Shown piece by piece: positions 53,712-62,598 of a stretch of DNA of 64,000 nt. The stretch covers positions 715,517 to 779,516 of the forward strand of contig CP097969.1 of NCBI GenBank assembly GCA_023703575.1, in the 5' to 3' direction. Source of the DNA: SAR86 cluster bacterium (GTDB taxonomy: Bacteria > Pseudomonadota > Gammaproteobacteria > Magnimaribacterales > Magnimaribacteraceae). The first letter of the stretch is position 1. Every line of letters starts with the position of its first letter. The notes below the pieces were generated by a model that saw only the letters and a list, made by a program, of their open reading frames with translations, ran no database searches and had not been told where the DNA came from. Position numbers and translations under genes: made by a program.

Positions 53712-55972
53712 GATTTATTTCTGGGATCATTTGAAGCTCTTCCCCAATCTTTTGCACTTTTAACCTTTTCTTTAACCTCAGTTTCTTTAACTATATCTGG
53801 TTTAGACTCCTCAGAAACTCCTGTATTCGTTTTATCCTTTTGTAAAGACTCAACTTCAACAGATTTTTCAATCCGTTTATTCTCTACCCTATGACTTTTC
53901 TTTGCTTCTTCCTTCGAAGGTTTTTGTTTGCTATCGACCTGGATATTATCAATATCTTTATCAGCAATATTTTTCTTAACATCATCCTCTTTTGGCTTCC
54001 TTGATTCTTTATTAACTAATTTACTTTGAAATTTTTCCGCATCTTGTTTATTTTGTTTGTGAGAAACTTTCTTTCCAGTCTGTGATTTTGGTTTAGAGTC
54101 TTTAGTTTGAAAATCTTTTTTATTTTCTCTAGATTTTTCTCTATTTAAATTTTTATTTTGAGGTTTTTGGATATCTTTATTTCCAAGATTAGGTTTAGAT
54201 CTTCTTTTATTCTGATTATTGTTATCAGAGTTAATTTTATCTAGACGAGTGTCATTGGATCGCGAATTATTTCTATTTTGTTGTTTCCTATTTCTGTTAT
54301 CTGGTCGCCTCTTATTCCTTTGATTTCTCTTACTTGATTTTGAATTTGATTTCTTATCATCTTTTGACTCAAATAAATTCAATAATTTTTTAAATAAACT
54401 TTCGCCTTTTTTTTTGGGTTTTTTTGGTGGAGTAAGATTTACTGCAGGTTTTTCAAATTTAGGTTTTTTATAAGTTTCTTTATTTGCACCATTAGCTCCA
54501 ATCTCGCTTTGAATATCATAGCTTGTATTATCTTTGGTTTTCTTTCCACCGGTTTTAAGCCTACTAACTTCAAACCTATTATCAGAACGGGTAGGATCAG
54601 AGACAACTATTACTCTAGCATTAGTCCTTTCTTCAATTTCGTTTACTCTGCCTCTTCTCTCATTTAGTAAAAATGTAGACATATCAGATGAAACCACAGC
54701 TCTGACTTCTCCACTTTTCTTTTTACTTGCCTCTTCTTCGATAAGCCTAAGGACTGCTGTAGATAAACTAGCAACATCCTGTGTCCATCTCTCTTGCAGG
54801 GAAGGCCTTAGCCTTTGTCTGGACATTTCCATCAAGCCAAATCTAGATATTCTACCTACTTGAACTTTTGCTCTATCTATTGAAAGAGCTGACCATAATT
54901 TGTCTTCAACTGCACGCTTATTTTTTAGAGAAAGCATATCTATAAAGTCTATTACTACGAGACCTCCGATATCCCTCAGTCTTAGTTGCTTGCCTATCTC
55001 AACAGCAGATTCTATGTTTGTATTTAATGCTGTTTCTTCTATATCACTACCACCGGTAGCCTTTGCTGAGTTAACGTCAATTGCAACTAAGGCTTCTGTT
55101 TGGTCTATTACTATAGATCCTCCGCTTGGAAGAGAAACTTCCCTTTGATAGGCGGTTTCTATCTGACTTTCAATCTGATATCTGGTAAACAGGGGAATGG
55201 TCTCATCATATTTCTTAATCTTTTCTTCGAAGTCTGGCATTAATTTAGAAGTAAAATCGTGAGCCTTTTCAAATTCTTCATCAGTATCAATTAAAACTTC
55301 CGTAATATCATCTCGCAGAAAATCTCTTAATGAACGTGATACGAGGTCATTTTCACGAAAGATTAGGAAGGGAGCCTTTCTTTGCTGATTAGCTTCTGTA
55401 ATTGCATCCCATAGATTCACTAAATAGTCTAAATCCCATCTTAATTCTTCCAAAGAAACGCCATCACCTGCAGTTCTTACTATTAAACCCATATCTTTTG
55501 GAATATTGAGTTGTTTAAGCTTATCTCTTACTTCATCTCTAGCCTTTCCTTCAATGCTTTTAGAAATTCCGCCTGCTTCAGGACTATTTGGCATTAAAAC
55601 TAAATAATGACCGGGTAGAGATATAAATGTACTTATTGCAGCTCCTTTTGTTCCTCTCTCTTCTTTTTCGACTTGGATGATAATTTCATCACCTTGTGTC
55701 AAAATTTCATTAATAGGAGCTTTTTGACTTTTGCCTTTGTAAAATCCTGGATGTAGTTCTTTGATGGGTAAAAATCCATGTTTTTCTGAACCAAAATCAA
55801 CAAATGCTGCACCCAAACTTTGTTCTACGCGAGATACACGTGCCTTATAGATATTTGATTTTTTTCTTTCTTGACCAACTTGTTCTATGTCGAAGTCATA
55901 TATACTTTGACCATCAACAAGTGCTACGCGCAACTCTTCTGGCTGAGTTGCATTAATAAGCATTCTTTTCAT
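53708..55972 (-). CDS. rne: Ribonuclease E (lacking the zinc-link)
   Basis: The main mRNA-decay and rRNA-processing endonuclease. Of 754 residues, the S1 domain lies at about 35-120, a 5'-sensor/RNase H-like region at 120-280, and the DNase I-like catalytic part has Asp299 (VAIDVNS) and Asp342 (VIDFIDM). The CPxC zinc-link that joins subunits is replaced: PSLQERWTQDVASLS (390-404) runs straight into LRLIEEE. The small domain ends near 490. A membrane-binding amphipathic helix (GESLFKKLLNLF, about 520-535) and an Arg/Lys/Asn-rich RNA-binding scaffold end in GRASNDPRNKS. The ribosome site lies in a palindrome. Confidence 0.96.
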   Translation of the reverse strand: MKRMLINATQPEELRVALVDGQSIYDFDIEQVGQERKKSNIYKARVSRVEQSLGAAFVDFGSEKHGFLPIKELHPGFYKGKSQKAPINEILTQGDEIIIQVEKEERGTKGAAISTFISLPGHYLVLMPNSPEAGGISKSIEGKARDEVRDKLKQLNIPKDMGLIVRTAGDGVSLEELRWDLDYLVNLWDAITEANQQRKAPFLIFRENDLVSRSLRDFLRDDITEVLIDTDEEFEKAHDFTSKLMPDFEEKIKKYDETIPLFTRYQIESQIETAYQREVSLPSGGSIVIDQTEALVAIDVNSAKATGGSDIEETALNTNIESAVEIGKQLRLRDIGGLVVIDFIDMLSLKNKRAVEDKLWSALSIDRAKVQVGRISRFGLMEMSRQRLRPSLQERWTQDVASLSTAVLRLIEEEASKKKSGEVRAVVSSDMSTFLLNERRGRVNEIEERTNARVIVVSDPTRSDNRFEVSRLKTGGKKTKDNTSYDIQSEIGANGANKETYKKPKFEKPAVNLTPPKKPKKKGESLFKKLLNLFESKDDKKSNSKSSKRNQRNKRRPDNRNRKQQNRNNSRSNDTRLDKINSDNNNQNKRRSKPNLGNKDIQKPQNKNLNREKSRENKKDFQTKDSKPKSQTGKKVSHKQNKQDAEKFQSKLVNKESRKPKEDDVKKNIADKDIDNIQVDSKQKPSKEEAKKSHRVENKRIEKSVEVESLQKDKTNTGVSEESKPDIVKETEVKEKVKSAKDWGRASNDPRNKS

Positions 55973-55978
55973 TTTTTA

Positions 55979-55990
55979 CCCTATATAGGG
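55979..55990 (-). promoter_or_regulatory. Palindrome holding the rne ribosome site
   Basis: CCCTATATAGGG is a perfect 12-bp palindrome. On the minus strand its last four bases, AGGG, are the only Shine-Dalgarno-like sequence and sit 6 bases before the rne ATG. The RNA could fold into a 4-bp hairpin over this site. Confidence 0.45.
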
Positions 55991-56030
55991 AAGCAGAAAG
56001 CAAAAGCCAATTATTATGGTTGTTTTGATA

Positions 56031-56055
56031 GGCGAATTACTTAATTTGCCACGCC
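56031..56055 (-). other. Bulged stem-loop in the rne leader
   Basis: GGCG and AATTA (56031-56039) pair with TAATT (56042-56046) and CGCC (56052-56055), leaving a 5-base bulge on one side. It lies about 60 bases upstream of rne in the leader region; E. coli rne leaders hold hairpins used for autoregulation. Confidence 0.3.
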
Positions 56056-56141
56056 TACGTAGCGATCGTTCTTGTGAGCTTTTTAGCTAATCTGCTTCTT
56101 AAATTAAACTCTAATTCTTTATGCGCCTTACAATTAACTCA

Positions 56142-56169
56142 TTAAAATGCGCAATCTGGCGAGTATAAT
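56142..56169 (+). promoter_or_regulatory. Sigma-70 promoter for the rluC operon
   Basis: TTAAAA (56142-56147), a 16-base spacer and a perfect TATAAT (56164-56169) precede the rluC ATG by 36 bases. The rest of 55973-56205 shows only the two rne-leader structures. Confidence 0.65.
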
Positions 56170-56205
56170 AGCTCATAAACCATCTATTACAAAGCTAAGT
56201 TAAAT

Positions 56206-57123
56206 ATGGAAGAAATTTTTCATCAAGTATCATCATATAAAGTAACTTCTGATTTCGAAGGGGTAAGGCTTGATAATTGTTTAATTTCAAAGCTAAAAGG
56301 GCTTCCAAGAACAAAAATTTACTCCATTATCAGAAAAGGTGAAGTAAGAGTAAATAAATCGAGAGCCAAACCAAGTCAAAAGCTTAAATTAGGAGATTTA
56401 ATTAGAATTCCACCCTACAAACAGTCTATTAAGGTGTCGGGCATAGCATCAAGGAAAGATAAGGACAAAATTTTTGAATCTATAATAAAAGAGGAGAAGG
56501 AATTTTTAATATTAGACAAACCTGAAGGTATAGCATGTCATGGAGGGAGTGGAATTTCTTTTGGAGTTATTGAAGTAATAAGAAAGATAGATAATAAATA
56601 TAAAGATGCTCATCTAGTTCACAGAATTGATAGAGATACTTCTGGCTGTCTTGTAATTGCACTAAAAAAATCTTTTTTGAGAAAATTGCATGAAGAGATA
56701 AGAAATAAGCATGTAGATAAAATCTATGATCTCATTGTTTTCGGAGAGTGGCCAAAGAGCTTAAAAAGTATAGAAGCTCCATTATCTAAAGAAAAAATAG
56801 GTTCAGGAGAGAAAGAAGCCGTTATTCACTCAGATGGAAAACCATCTATAACTCAATTTCAGGTTATCAAATCAACACAAAAATTTTCACAGTTAAAAGC
56901 AAAAATCTTAACGGGTAGGATGCATCAAATAAGAGCTCACACTAAATTCCAGGGATATCCAATTGTAGGAGACAAAAAATATGGTGACGAGAATCTTAAT
57001 AAAAGTGAGAGAAAAAACGGTTTAAATAGAATGTTACTTCATGCCTTTTCAATCAATTTTAAAAACCTTGGTATAGAGTGTACTGCGGATACACCAAAAC
57101 TATTCTCTGAGATAATGTCATGA
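56206..57123 (+). CDS. rluC: 23S rRNA pseudouridine synthase, RluC family
   Basis: RluC makes pseudouridines 955, 2504 and 2580 in E. coli 23S rRNA. The 305-residue product has an N-terminal S4 RNA-binding domain (about 15-75), then the synthase domain with catalytic Asp144 in HRIDRDTSG, KIYDLIVFG and GRMHQIRAH. It is divergent from rne, as in E. coli, where rluC also faces rne. It overlaps yceD by 4 bases. Confidence 0.94.
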   Translation: MEEIFHQVSSYKVTSDFEGVRLDNCLISKLKGLPRTKIYSIIRKGEVRVNKSRAKPSQKLKLGDLIRIPPYKQSIKVSGIASRKDKDKIFESIIKEEKEFLILDKPEGIACHGGSGISFGVIEVIRKIDNKYKDAHLVHRIDRDTSGCLVIALKKSFLRKLHEEIRNKHVDKIYDLIVFGEWPKSLKSIEAPLSKEKIGSGEKEAVIHSDGKPSITQFQVIKSTQKFSQLKAKILTGRMHQIRAHTKFQGYPIVGDKKYGDENLNKSERKNGLNRMLLHAFSINFKNLGIECTADTPKLFSEIMS

Positions 57124-57578
57124 AAATATTAAATTTAAATGAAGGCTCATTTCCTATAGTAATGGATTTAAACTTAAATTCCATCGATGTACCTGGTATA
57201 GGAATCTTAAAAGATACTCTTGTCGTAGAGTTAAAAATATCGAAATTATCATTAAACCTTCTTAAATGTGATGGCTATATCGGTGCTCAATTTATTGATA
57301 CCTGTCAAAACTGTCTTGAAAATACAGCGGTTCTGGTTGAAGGATATATTGATACAACAATAAAAGACATAAAAGAAATCCATGCAGATTCCTCAGAACA
57401 AGATCAAACACATTATCAGGATTTAGAGTACTTCAATATTGATAATCTCATAGAAGAAGAATTAGCCTTAATTTATCCGGATATCGTAAAATGTGATCGG
57501 AAATGTCTCAAAAAAGAAGATACTTTGATTGAAGAAAAGAACTTACCATTTAAAAAAATTAGAGACTTGATCGATTAG
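57120..57578 (+). CDS. yceD: YceD (DUF177), 23S rRNA accumulation protein
   Basis: A 152-residue member of the DUF177 family, found next to rpmF across bacteria and needed for normal 23S rRNA levels in E. coli and plants. Core patterns: LLKCDGYIGAQFIDTCQNCLEN and YFNIDNLIEEELALIYPD, with a C-terminal CDRKC. The four conserved cysteines may bind metal. It starts inside the rluC stop. The Maf-type gene (yceF) found here in E. coli is absent. Confidence 0.9.
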   Translation: MKILNLNEGSFPIVMDLNLNSIDVPGIGILKDTLVVELKISKLSLNLLKCDGYIGAQFIDTCQNCLENTAVLVEGYIDTTIKDIKEIHADSSEQDQTHYQDLEYFNIDNLIEEELALIYPDIVKCDRKCLKKEDTLIEEKNLPFKKIRDLID

Positions 57579-57607
57579 TTAATTTAAAATCCGCGCCGGA
57601 GCGTATT

Positions 57608-57805
57608 ATGGCAGTACAAAAAAGTAAAAAGTCTAAATCAAAAAAGTTACAAAAGAGAGCTCATCAATCTCTTTCTAATCCAACTTTATCCAATGATCCG
57701 GTTACTGGTGAAAGGCATCTCAGACACCAAATGACAGCAGACGGATTTTATAGAGGGAAAAAAGTTGTCGAAATTAAACAAAAAGAAGAGGAAATAGAGG
57801 AATAG
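57608..57805 (+). CDS. rpmF: 50S ribosomal protein L32
   Basis: The 65-residue basic protein begins MAVQKSKKSKSKK and contains GERHLRHQMTADGFYRGKKV, matching the proteobacterial L32 core. It has no cysteines, so it is the zinc-free form, as in E. coli. It has an acidic C-terminal extension (KQKEEEIEE) absent from the 57-residue E. coli protein. It sits 29 bases after yceD and 4 bases before fabD; plsX and fabH, which normally follow rpmF, are missing. Confidence 0.96.
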   Translation: MAVQKSKKSKSKKLQKRAHQSLSNPTLSNDPVTGERHLRHQMTADGFYRGKKVVEIKQKEEEIEE

Positions 57806-57809
57806 TAAC

Positions 57810-58742
57810 TTGTCGAGAAAACTTGGTTTTGTTTTCCCTGGACAAGGTTCACAGTCTATTGGCATGCTCTCAGAGCATTTCGCTGGCTCAAAAATTTTTA
57901 ATAATATCTTCGATACTGCAAGAGAAGTTCTCGGAGTCGATTTCAAAAAACTAATTTTTGAAGGAACTTCCGATGATTTATCTGCAACAGAAGTTACTCA
58001 GCCTTTACTATTAACTGCTAATCAGGCTATTTGGAAAACTACCAATTTGAGTCCATCAAAAGTCGAGCTTATGGCTGGACATTCTCTTGGAGAATATTCT
58101 GCATATGTTGCAGCTGAATCCTTGAGTTTTGAAGAAGCTTTAATCTTAGTTTCTTTAAGAGCTAAATTCATGCAAGAAGCTGTCAAAGAAGGAGAAGGTG
58201 GAATAGCAGCAATCATAGGTTTAAATTATTTCGAGCTCTTGACTATTTGTAATGAAATTACCGAAGATGGAGATTTAGTCAGCATGGCAAATATCAATTC
58301 TGATAATCAGATCGTTATATCGGGGACAAAAATTGCTATAGATAAAGCCATAGAGATATGTAAGGCTAAAGGAGCTAAAAGGGCTATACCTTTAGCAATG
58401 AGTGTGCCATCTCATTGTAAATTGATGACACCCGCATCAGTAAAATTTTCAGAAGAATTAAACAAAATAGATTTTCTTCCTCCAAAAACTCAAATATTGC
58501 AAAACTTTTCCGTATCACACACTAATGACTTAAATGTCATTAAAGAGAATTTAGTATCGCAGCTGTATAGTCCTGTTAGGTGGTCAGAAACAATGGATTT
58601 TTTTGAAAAAACAAAAATTACAAATCTTTATGAATGTGGACCAGCAAAAGTTCTAACCGGTCTTGTCAAAAAAAGATTTAGAGATATTGAGATATCTTCC
58701 TTAAGTGATTACGATGAATTAAATTCCTTAAGAAATGTCTGA
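57810..58742 (+). CDS. fabD: Malonyl-CoA:ACP transacylase
   Basis: FabD loads malonyl groups onto ACP. The 310-residue product starts at TTG 57810 (SRKLGFVFPGQGSQS), has the nucleophile Ser92 in GHSLGE, Arg117 in RAKFMQEAV, and His202 in VPSHCKLM, all intact. No ATG gives a better start. It overlaps fabG by 8 bases. Confidence 0.97.
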   Translation: MSRKLGFVFPGQGSQSIGMLSEHFAGSKIFNNIFDTAREVLGVDFKKLIFEGTSDDLSATEVTQPLLLTANQAIWKTTNLSPSKVELMAGHSLGEYSAYVAAESLSFEEALILVSLRAKFMQEAVKEGEGGIAAIIGLNYFELLTICNEITEDGDLVSMANINSDNQIVISGTKIAIDKAIEICKAKGAKRAIPLAMSVPSHCKLMTPASVKFSEELNKIDFLPPKTQILQNFSVSHTNDLNVIKENLVSQLYSPVRWSETMDFFEKTKITNLYECGPAKVLTGLVKKRFRDIEISSLSDYDELNSLRNV

Positions 58743-59454
58743 GATTAAAACTGCATTAGTAACCGGAGCCAGCAGAGGTATAGGTAAAGCTATAGCTGTG
58801 AAACTAAAAGCAGATAACTATAAGGTTCTTGGAACAGCTACGAGTGATCATGGGGTTGATACACTTAATAGTAATGGTATTGAAGGTTATTTATTAGATC
58901 TCAATTCAAAAGATTCAATTGATAGCTTTTGGAGTCAATTAGAAAGTGATAACAAAATAATATCTGTATTGGTGAATAATGCCGGCATTACAAGAGATAA
59001 TATTGTTCTAAGAATGTCTGACGAGGAATGGTCAGATATTATGAATGTCCATCTTTATGGAACAATGCAATTAAGTAAAAGAGCATTGAAAATGATGCTA
59101 AAAAATAAATGGGGCCGCATAATAAATCTTTCGTCTGCTTCAGCCTCAATTGGCAATAGAGGTCAGTCTAATTATGCTGCTGCTAAAGCTGGCGTTGAAG
59201 CATTTACAAAATCCCTTGCAAAAGAGGTAGGGAAAAGGGATATAACTATAAATGCAATTGCTCCAGGATTTATTTCAACTGACATGACTGAAAATAACAA
59301 AGGAGTAAATGCAGATTATCTTGTAAAGGAAATACCACTAGGAAGATTTGGTGAACCTGAAGAAGTAGCATCTTTGATCAGTTTCATATGCTCTGATGGA
59401 GCTTCTTATATAACTGGACAAACCATACACATTAATGGTGGTCTTTACATGTAG
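58735..59454 (+). CDS. fabG: 3-oxoacyl-ACP reductase
   Basis: FabG reduces 3-oxoacyl-ACP with NADPH in each elongation cycle. The 239-residue SDR has TGASRGIG at 10-17, NNAG at 81-84, a catalytic Ser in NLSS, and Tyr147/Lys151 in NYAAAK. The C-terminal GQTIHINGGLYM is the FabG signature. It lies in the fab operon, which distinguishes it from the reductase at 29914. Confidence 0.97.
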   Translation: MSEIKTALVTGASRGIGKAIAVKLKADNYKVLGTATSDHGVDTLNSNGIEGYLLDLNSKDSIDSFWSQLESDNKIISVLVNNAGITRDNIVLRMSDEEWSDIMNVHLYGTMQLSKRALKMMLKNKWGRIINLSSASASIGNRGQSNYAAAKAGVEAFTKSLAKEVGKRDITINAIAPGFISTDMTENNKGVNADYLVKEIPLGRFGEPEEVASLISFICSDGASYITGQTIHINGGLYM

Positions 59455-59512
59455 GTATTTGACATTTTATTTATTTATAAAACTCAACAGAAGAATATTT
59501 TTTTAAAATTAG

Positions 59513-59518
59513 TATAAT
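59513..59518 (+). promoter_or_regulatory. Candidate -10 element for acpP
   Basis: A perfect TATAAT lies 48 bases upstream of acpP in the 111-base fabG-acpP gap. No convincing -35 is seen at 16-18 bases. A dedicated acpP promoter would fit its high demand. Confidence 0.5.
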
Positions 59519-59527
59519 GCAGAGTTT

Positions 59528-59551
59528 CTAAAACCCACATCCTTGTTTTAG
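59528..59551 (+). other. Stem-loop in the acpP leader
   Basis: CTAAAAC (59528-59534) pairs perfectly with GTTTTAG (59545-59551) around a 10-base loop, ending 4 bases before the AGGAG ribosome site. No T-run follows, so it is a leader or processing structure rather than a terminator. Confidence 0.45.
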
Positions 59552-59565
59552 ATAGGAGAGATAAT

Positions 59566-59796
59566 ATGAGTGTTGAAGATAGAGTTCAAAAAATCGTTTG
59601 CGAACAGCTTGGTGTCTCAGCAGAAGAAGTAAAATTAGAAGCTTCTTTTATAGATGATCTAGGGGCAGATTCACTTGATACTGTTGAATTGGTTATGGCT
59701 TTTGAAGAAGAATTTGAAATAGAAATTCCTGATGAAGAAGCAGAAGCAATTCAAACAGTAAAAAACGCTGTTGACTATATAAATAGTAATTCGTAA
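59566..59796 (+). CDS. acpP: Acyl carrier protein
   Basis: The 76-residue acidic carrier holds growing acyl chains on a 4'-phosphopantetheine arm attached to Ser36 ([18 protein letters not shown]). The helix II recognition sequence is canonical. The ribosome site AGGAG lies 7 bases upstream. It sits between fabG and fabF, as in most gammaproteobacteria. Confidence 0.98.
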   Translation: MSVEDRVQKIVCEQLGVSAEEVKLEASFIDDLGADSLDTVELVMAFEEEFEIEIPDEEAEAIQTVKNAVDYINSNS

Positions 59797-59816
59797 GTTC
59801 CAGCCTTAAGGCTTCT

Positions 59817-61055
59817 ATGGCACGAAAAAGAGTAGTAGTTACTGGTCTTGGTATGTTGTCGCCAGTCGGTAACAACGTCACTTCTTCATGGAAGAAAATA
59901 ATTGAAGGTTACAGTGGTGTTAAAGTAATAGACAGATTTGATACTTCAGATTTTGAGACTAAATTTGCTGCTACCGTAGATATTAATTCTGAAGATTATC
60001 TAGACAAAAAAGAAATAAGAAGAACAGATCCATTTATTCAATATGGTTTGATCGCATCTAATGAATGCTTGGATGATTCAGAAATAGATCTGGAAAATAT
60101 AGATCTAAATAGATTTGGTGTTTCTATAGGTTCAGGTATTGGTGGTCTTGGGACCATTGAAGAAAATAAAACTTTACTTTTTGAAAGAGGTCCAAAAAAG
60201 ATTTCTCCTTTTTTTGTGCCAGGAGCTATATCCAATATGGTATCCGGATATGCTTCTTTAAAATTTGGGTTAAAAGGTCCAAATATATCTATTGCCAGTG
60301 CTTGCTCTAGTGCAAGTCATTCAATCGGTTATTCGTTTCGTAGTATTGTTCATGGAGATGCAGACCTCATGCTTACAGGTGGCTCTGAAATGGCTACTAC
60401 ACCTCTTGGAATAGCAGGTTTTAATGCAGCCAAAGCTTTATCTACCAATAATGAAAATCCAACAGAAGCTAGTCGCCCTTGGGATCAAGACAGAGATGGA
60501 TTTGTTTTGGGAGAAGGAGCAGGTTGTTTACTTCTTGAGGAATATGAACATGCTATTGCACGAGGAGCAAAAATCTATGCAGAGATTATTGGTTTTGGAA
60601 TGAGTGCAGATGCCCACCACATTACCTCACCACCAAATGAAGGAGAAGGAGCTGCATTATCAATGCAAAACGCAATTTCTGATGCCGGCATAGAAGTTTC
60701 CTCGATTGACTACATAAACGCTCATGGAACATCTACTCCTGCTGGAGATATCGCAGAAACTAAAGCAATTAAGTCAATTTTTGAGAATGAAGTAGACGAC
60801 CTGATTGTAAGTTCAACTAAATCTATGACAGGACATCTTTTGGGAGCGGCTGGTGCAATTGAAGCTATATTTTCAATATTAAGCATTAAAGATAATATCT
60901 GTCCGCCCACCATAAATCTGGATAATCCTGATCCAGATTGTGATCTTAATTACTCTGCGCACACCGCAACAAAAAAGAAAATAACCCAGTCTCTTTCTAA
61001 CTCATTTGGATTTGGAGGCACAAATGCTACTCTAATTTTTAAAGAATTAGATTAA
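59817..61055 (+). CDS. fabF: 3-oxoacyl-ACP synthase II
   Basis: FabF elongates acyl-ACP by condensation with malonyl-ACP. The 412-residue product keeps the Cys-His-His triad: Cys163 (SACSSASHS), His303 ([11 protein letters not shown]) and His340 ([10 protein letters not shown]). The length equals E. coli FabF (413). It is 20 bases after acpP. The pabC gene that usually follows is absent; mltG begins at the base after the stop. Confidence 0.97.
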   Translation: MARKRVVVTGLGMLSPVGNNVTSSWKKIIEGYSGVKVIDRFDTSDFETKFAATVDINSEDYLDKKEIRRTDPFIQYGLIASNECLDDSEIDLENIDLNRFGVSIGSGIGGLGTIEENKTLLFERGPKKISPFFVPGAISNMVSGYASLKFGLKGPNISIASACSSASHSIGYSFRSIVHGDADLMLTGGSEMATTPLGIAGFNAAKALSTNNENPTEASRPWDQDRDGFVLGEGAGCLLLEEYEHAIARGAKIYAEIIGFGMSADAHHITSPPNEGEGAALSMQNAISDAGIEVSSIDYINAHGTSTPAGDIAETKAIKSIFENEVDDLIVSSTKSMTGHLLGAAGAIEAIFSILSIKDNICPPTINLDNPDPDCDLNYSAHTATKKKITQSLSNSFGFGGTNATLIFKELD

Positions 61056-61991
61056 GTGAAAAATTTCAAATTTATCTCCATATCATTAGTATTTTTTGCA
61101 GTATTCTCTCTAACATTAGTCCATTTCAAAATTTACAAAGAGTCTTCAGTGATAGTAGATATCCCTGAAGGATCAAGTATCTCTTCGATATCAAATATAT
61201 TATTTGAAGAAGGTTTAATTCTTAATCCAGTTCTTTTTAAAACTTACGCGAGATTTACTTTATCAGATAAAAAATTACAAGCAGGAGAATACTTCATTGA
61301 TTCATCTCAATCTGTATACACTTTGAATAAAAAACTTGTAGAAGGAGATTTTTACTACAGAAAATTGACACTTTTACCAGGTTCCACTTTGAAGACTATA
61401 TTAAATCTTGCTAATTCATCGAGTTTAGTGAATGACTTAGATAGTATTGATATTATTCTTGAAGAGGGAATATTTTATCCCGACACTTATTATTACTTGA
61501 AGGGAGAGACTTTCTCTTCTATTCTTGTTCAGTCCCATATGAGATGGAAAGAAATCTCCAATAAGCTATGGGAAAGCCGGGATGATGACCTTCCGTATGC
61601 CAACATAATGGAAGCAACAACAATGGCATCAATTATTGAAAAGGAAGGTGTTGAAAAAGAGACTATAGCAGGTGTATTTGTTAATAGATTGAAACTGAAT
61701 ATGAAATTACAATCTGATCCAACAGTGATTTACGCATTAGGTGATAATTTTGACGGTGATATTAAAAGAAAAGATCTGAGTATAAACAGTCCTTATAATA
61801 CTTATCGATATAGGGGCTTACCGCCTGGACCAATATCTATTGTGAGTGAGGATTCATTGCGTGCAGCACTTAGACCTAAAAAAACTGATTATTTATATTT
61901 CGTATCTATGGGCAATGGATTTCATAAGTTTTCAAAAAATCTGATAGATCATAATAAAGCTGTTTTAGAGTATCAAATAAATGAAAGGTAA
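61056..61991 (+). CDS. mltG: Endolytic murein transglycosylase MltG
   Basis: MltG cuts nascent peptidoglycan in the inner membrane. The 311-residue product starts with GTG (61056), has one N-terminal helix (about 5-24), a LysM-like region, and the YceG domain with catalytic Glu195 in ASIIEKEG, plus LQSDPTVIYALG and SPYNTYRYRGLPPGPI. It overlaps tmk by 11 bases. Confidence 0.96.
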   Translation: MKNFKFISISLVFFAVFSLTLVHFKIYKESSVIVDIPEGSSISSISNILFEEGLILNPVLFKTYARFTLSDKKLQAGEYFIDSSQSVYTLNKKLVEGDFYYRKLTLLPGSTLKTILNLANSSSLVNDLDSIDIILEEGIFYPDTYYYLKGETFSSILVQSHMRWKEISNKLWESRDDDLPYANIMEATTMASIIEKEGVEKETIAGVFVNRLKLNMKLQSDPTVIYALGDNFDGDIKRKDLSINSPYNTYRYRGLPPGPISIVSEDSLRAALRPKKTDYLYFVSMGNGFHKFSKNLIDHNKAVLEYQINER

Positions 61992-62598
61992 ATTTATTAC
62001 GTTAGAAGGGATTGAAGGATCCGGAAAATCTACAAGCCTAGAACATATCGCTAATACACTCGACAAAAAATCAATTGACTATATCTTAACTAAAGAACCA
62101 GGAAGCGGTTCTTTAGGGAACGAGTTAAGATCACTATTATTGAGCAGTGACAATAAAATTTCAGGCGAAGTAGAGCTTTTGTTAATGATGGCCGATAGAA
62201 AGAATCACCTTGATAGTTTGGTAATTCCTAATCTTAAGAATGGAATTTGGGTCATATCGGATAGATATTTAGACTCTACATATGCTTACCAAGGTGGAGG
62301 TAGGAAGATGGACGTTGCTCTAATTGATGAATTATCAAGTAGCTTAAATTTACTAGCTCCTGATTTGACTATATTATTTGATTTACCTGTAGAAATAGCT
62401 TTGGATAGAGCTAAACGAAGAGCTAGTTTAGATAGATTTGAAAAAGAACCAATAGACTTCCACAATAGAATAAGAGATATATATAAATCTAGAGCTGAGG
62501 AAGACTCAAATAGAATAAAAATAGTTGATTCTTCAGTTAGTTTTAAAGAAGTAAAAGCTCAAGTTGAATATATTATTTCTCAATTCCTAAATGAATAG
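61981..62598 (+). CDS. tmk: Thymidylate kinase
   Basis: Tmk phosphorylates dTMP to dTDP. The 205-residue product has a P-loop GIEGSGKST (10-18), the substrate motif ISDRYLDSTYAYQGGG, and a lid with arginines (DRAKRRASLDRFE). Standard length. It overlaps mltG and holB, consistent with one operon. Confidence 0.97.
   Translation: MKGKFITLEGIEGSGKSTSLEHIANTLDKKSIDYILTKEPGSGSLGNELRSLLLSSDNKISGEVELLLMMADRKNHLDSLVIPNLKNGIWVISDRYLDSTYAYQGGGRKMDVALIDELSSSLNLLAPDLTILFDLPVEIALDRAKRRASLDRFEKEPIDFHNRIRDIYKSRAEEDSNRIKIVDSSVSFKEVKAQVEYIISQFLNE

Noticed and set aside
54534-54863. 109-codon plus-strand frame inside rne
   Set aside because: It is antisense to the conserved RNase E small domain and has no support.
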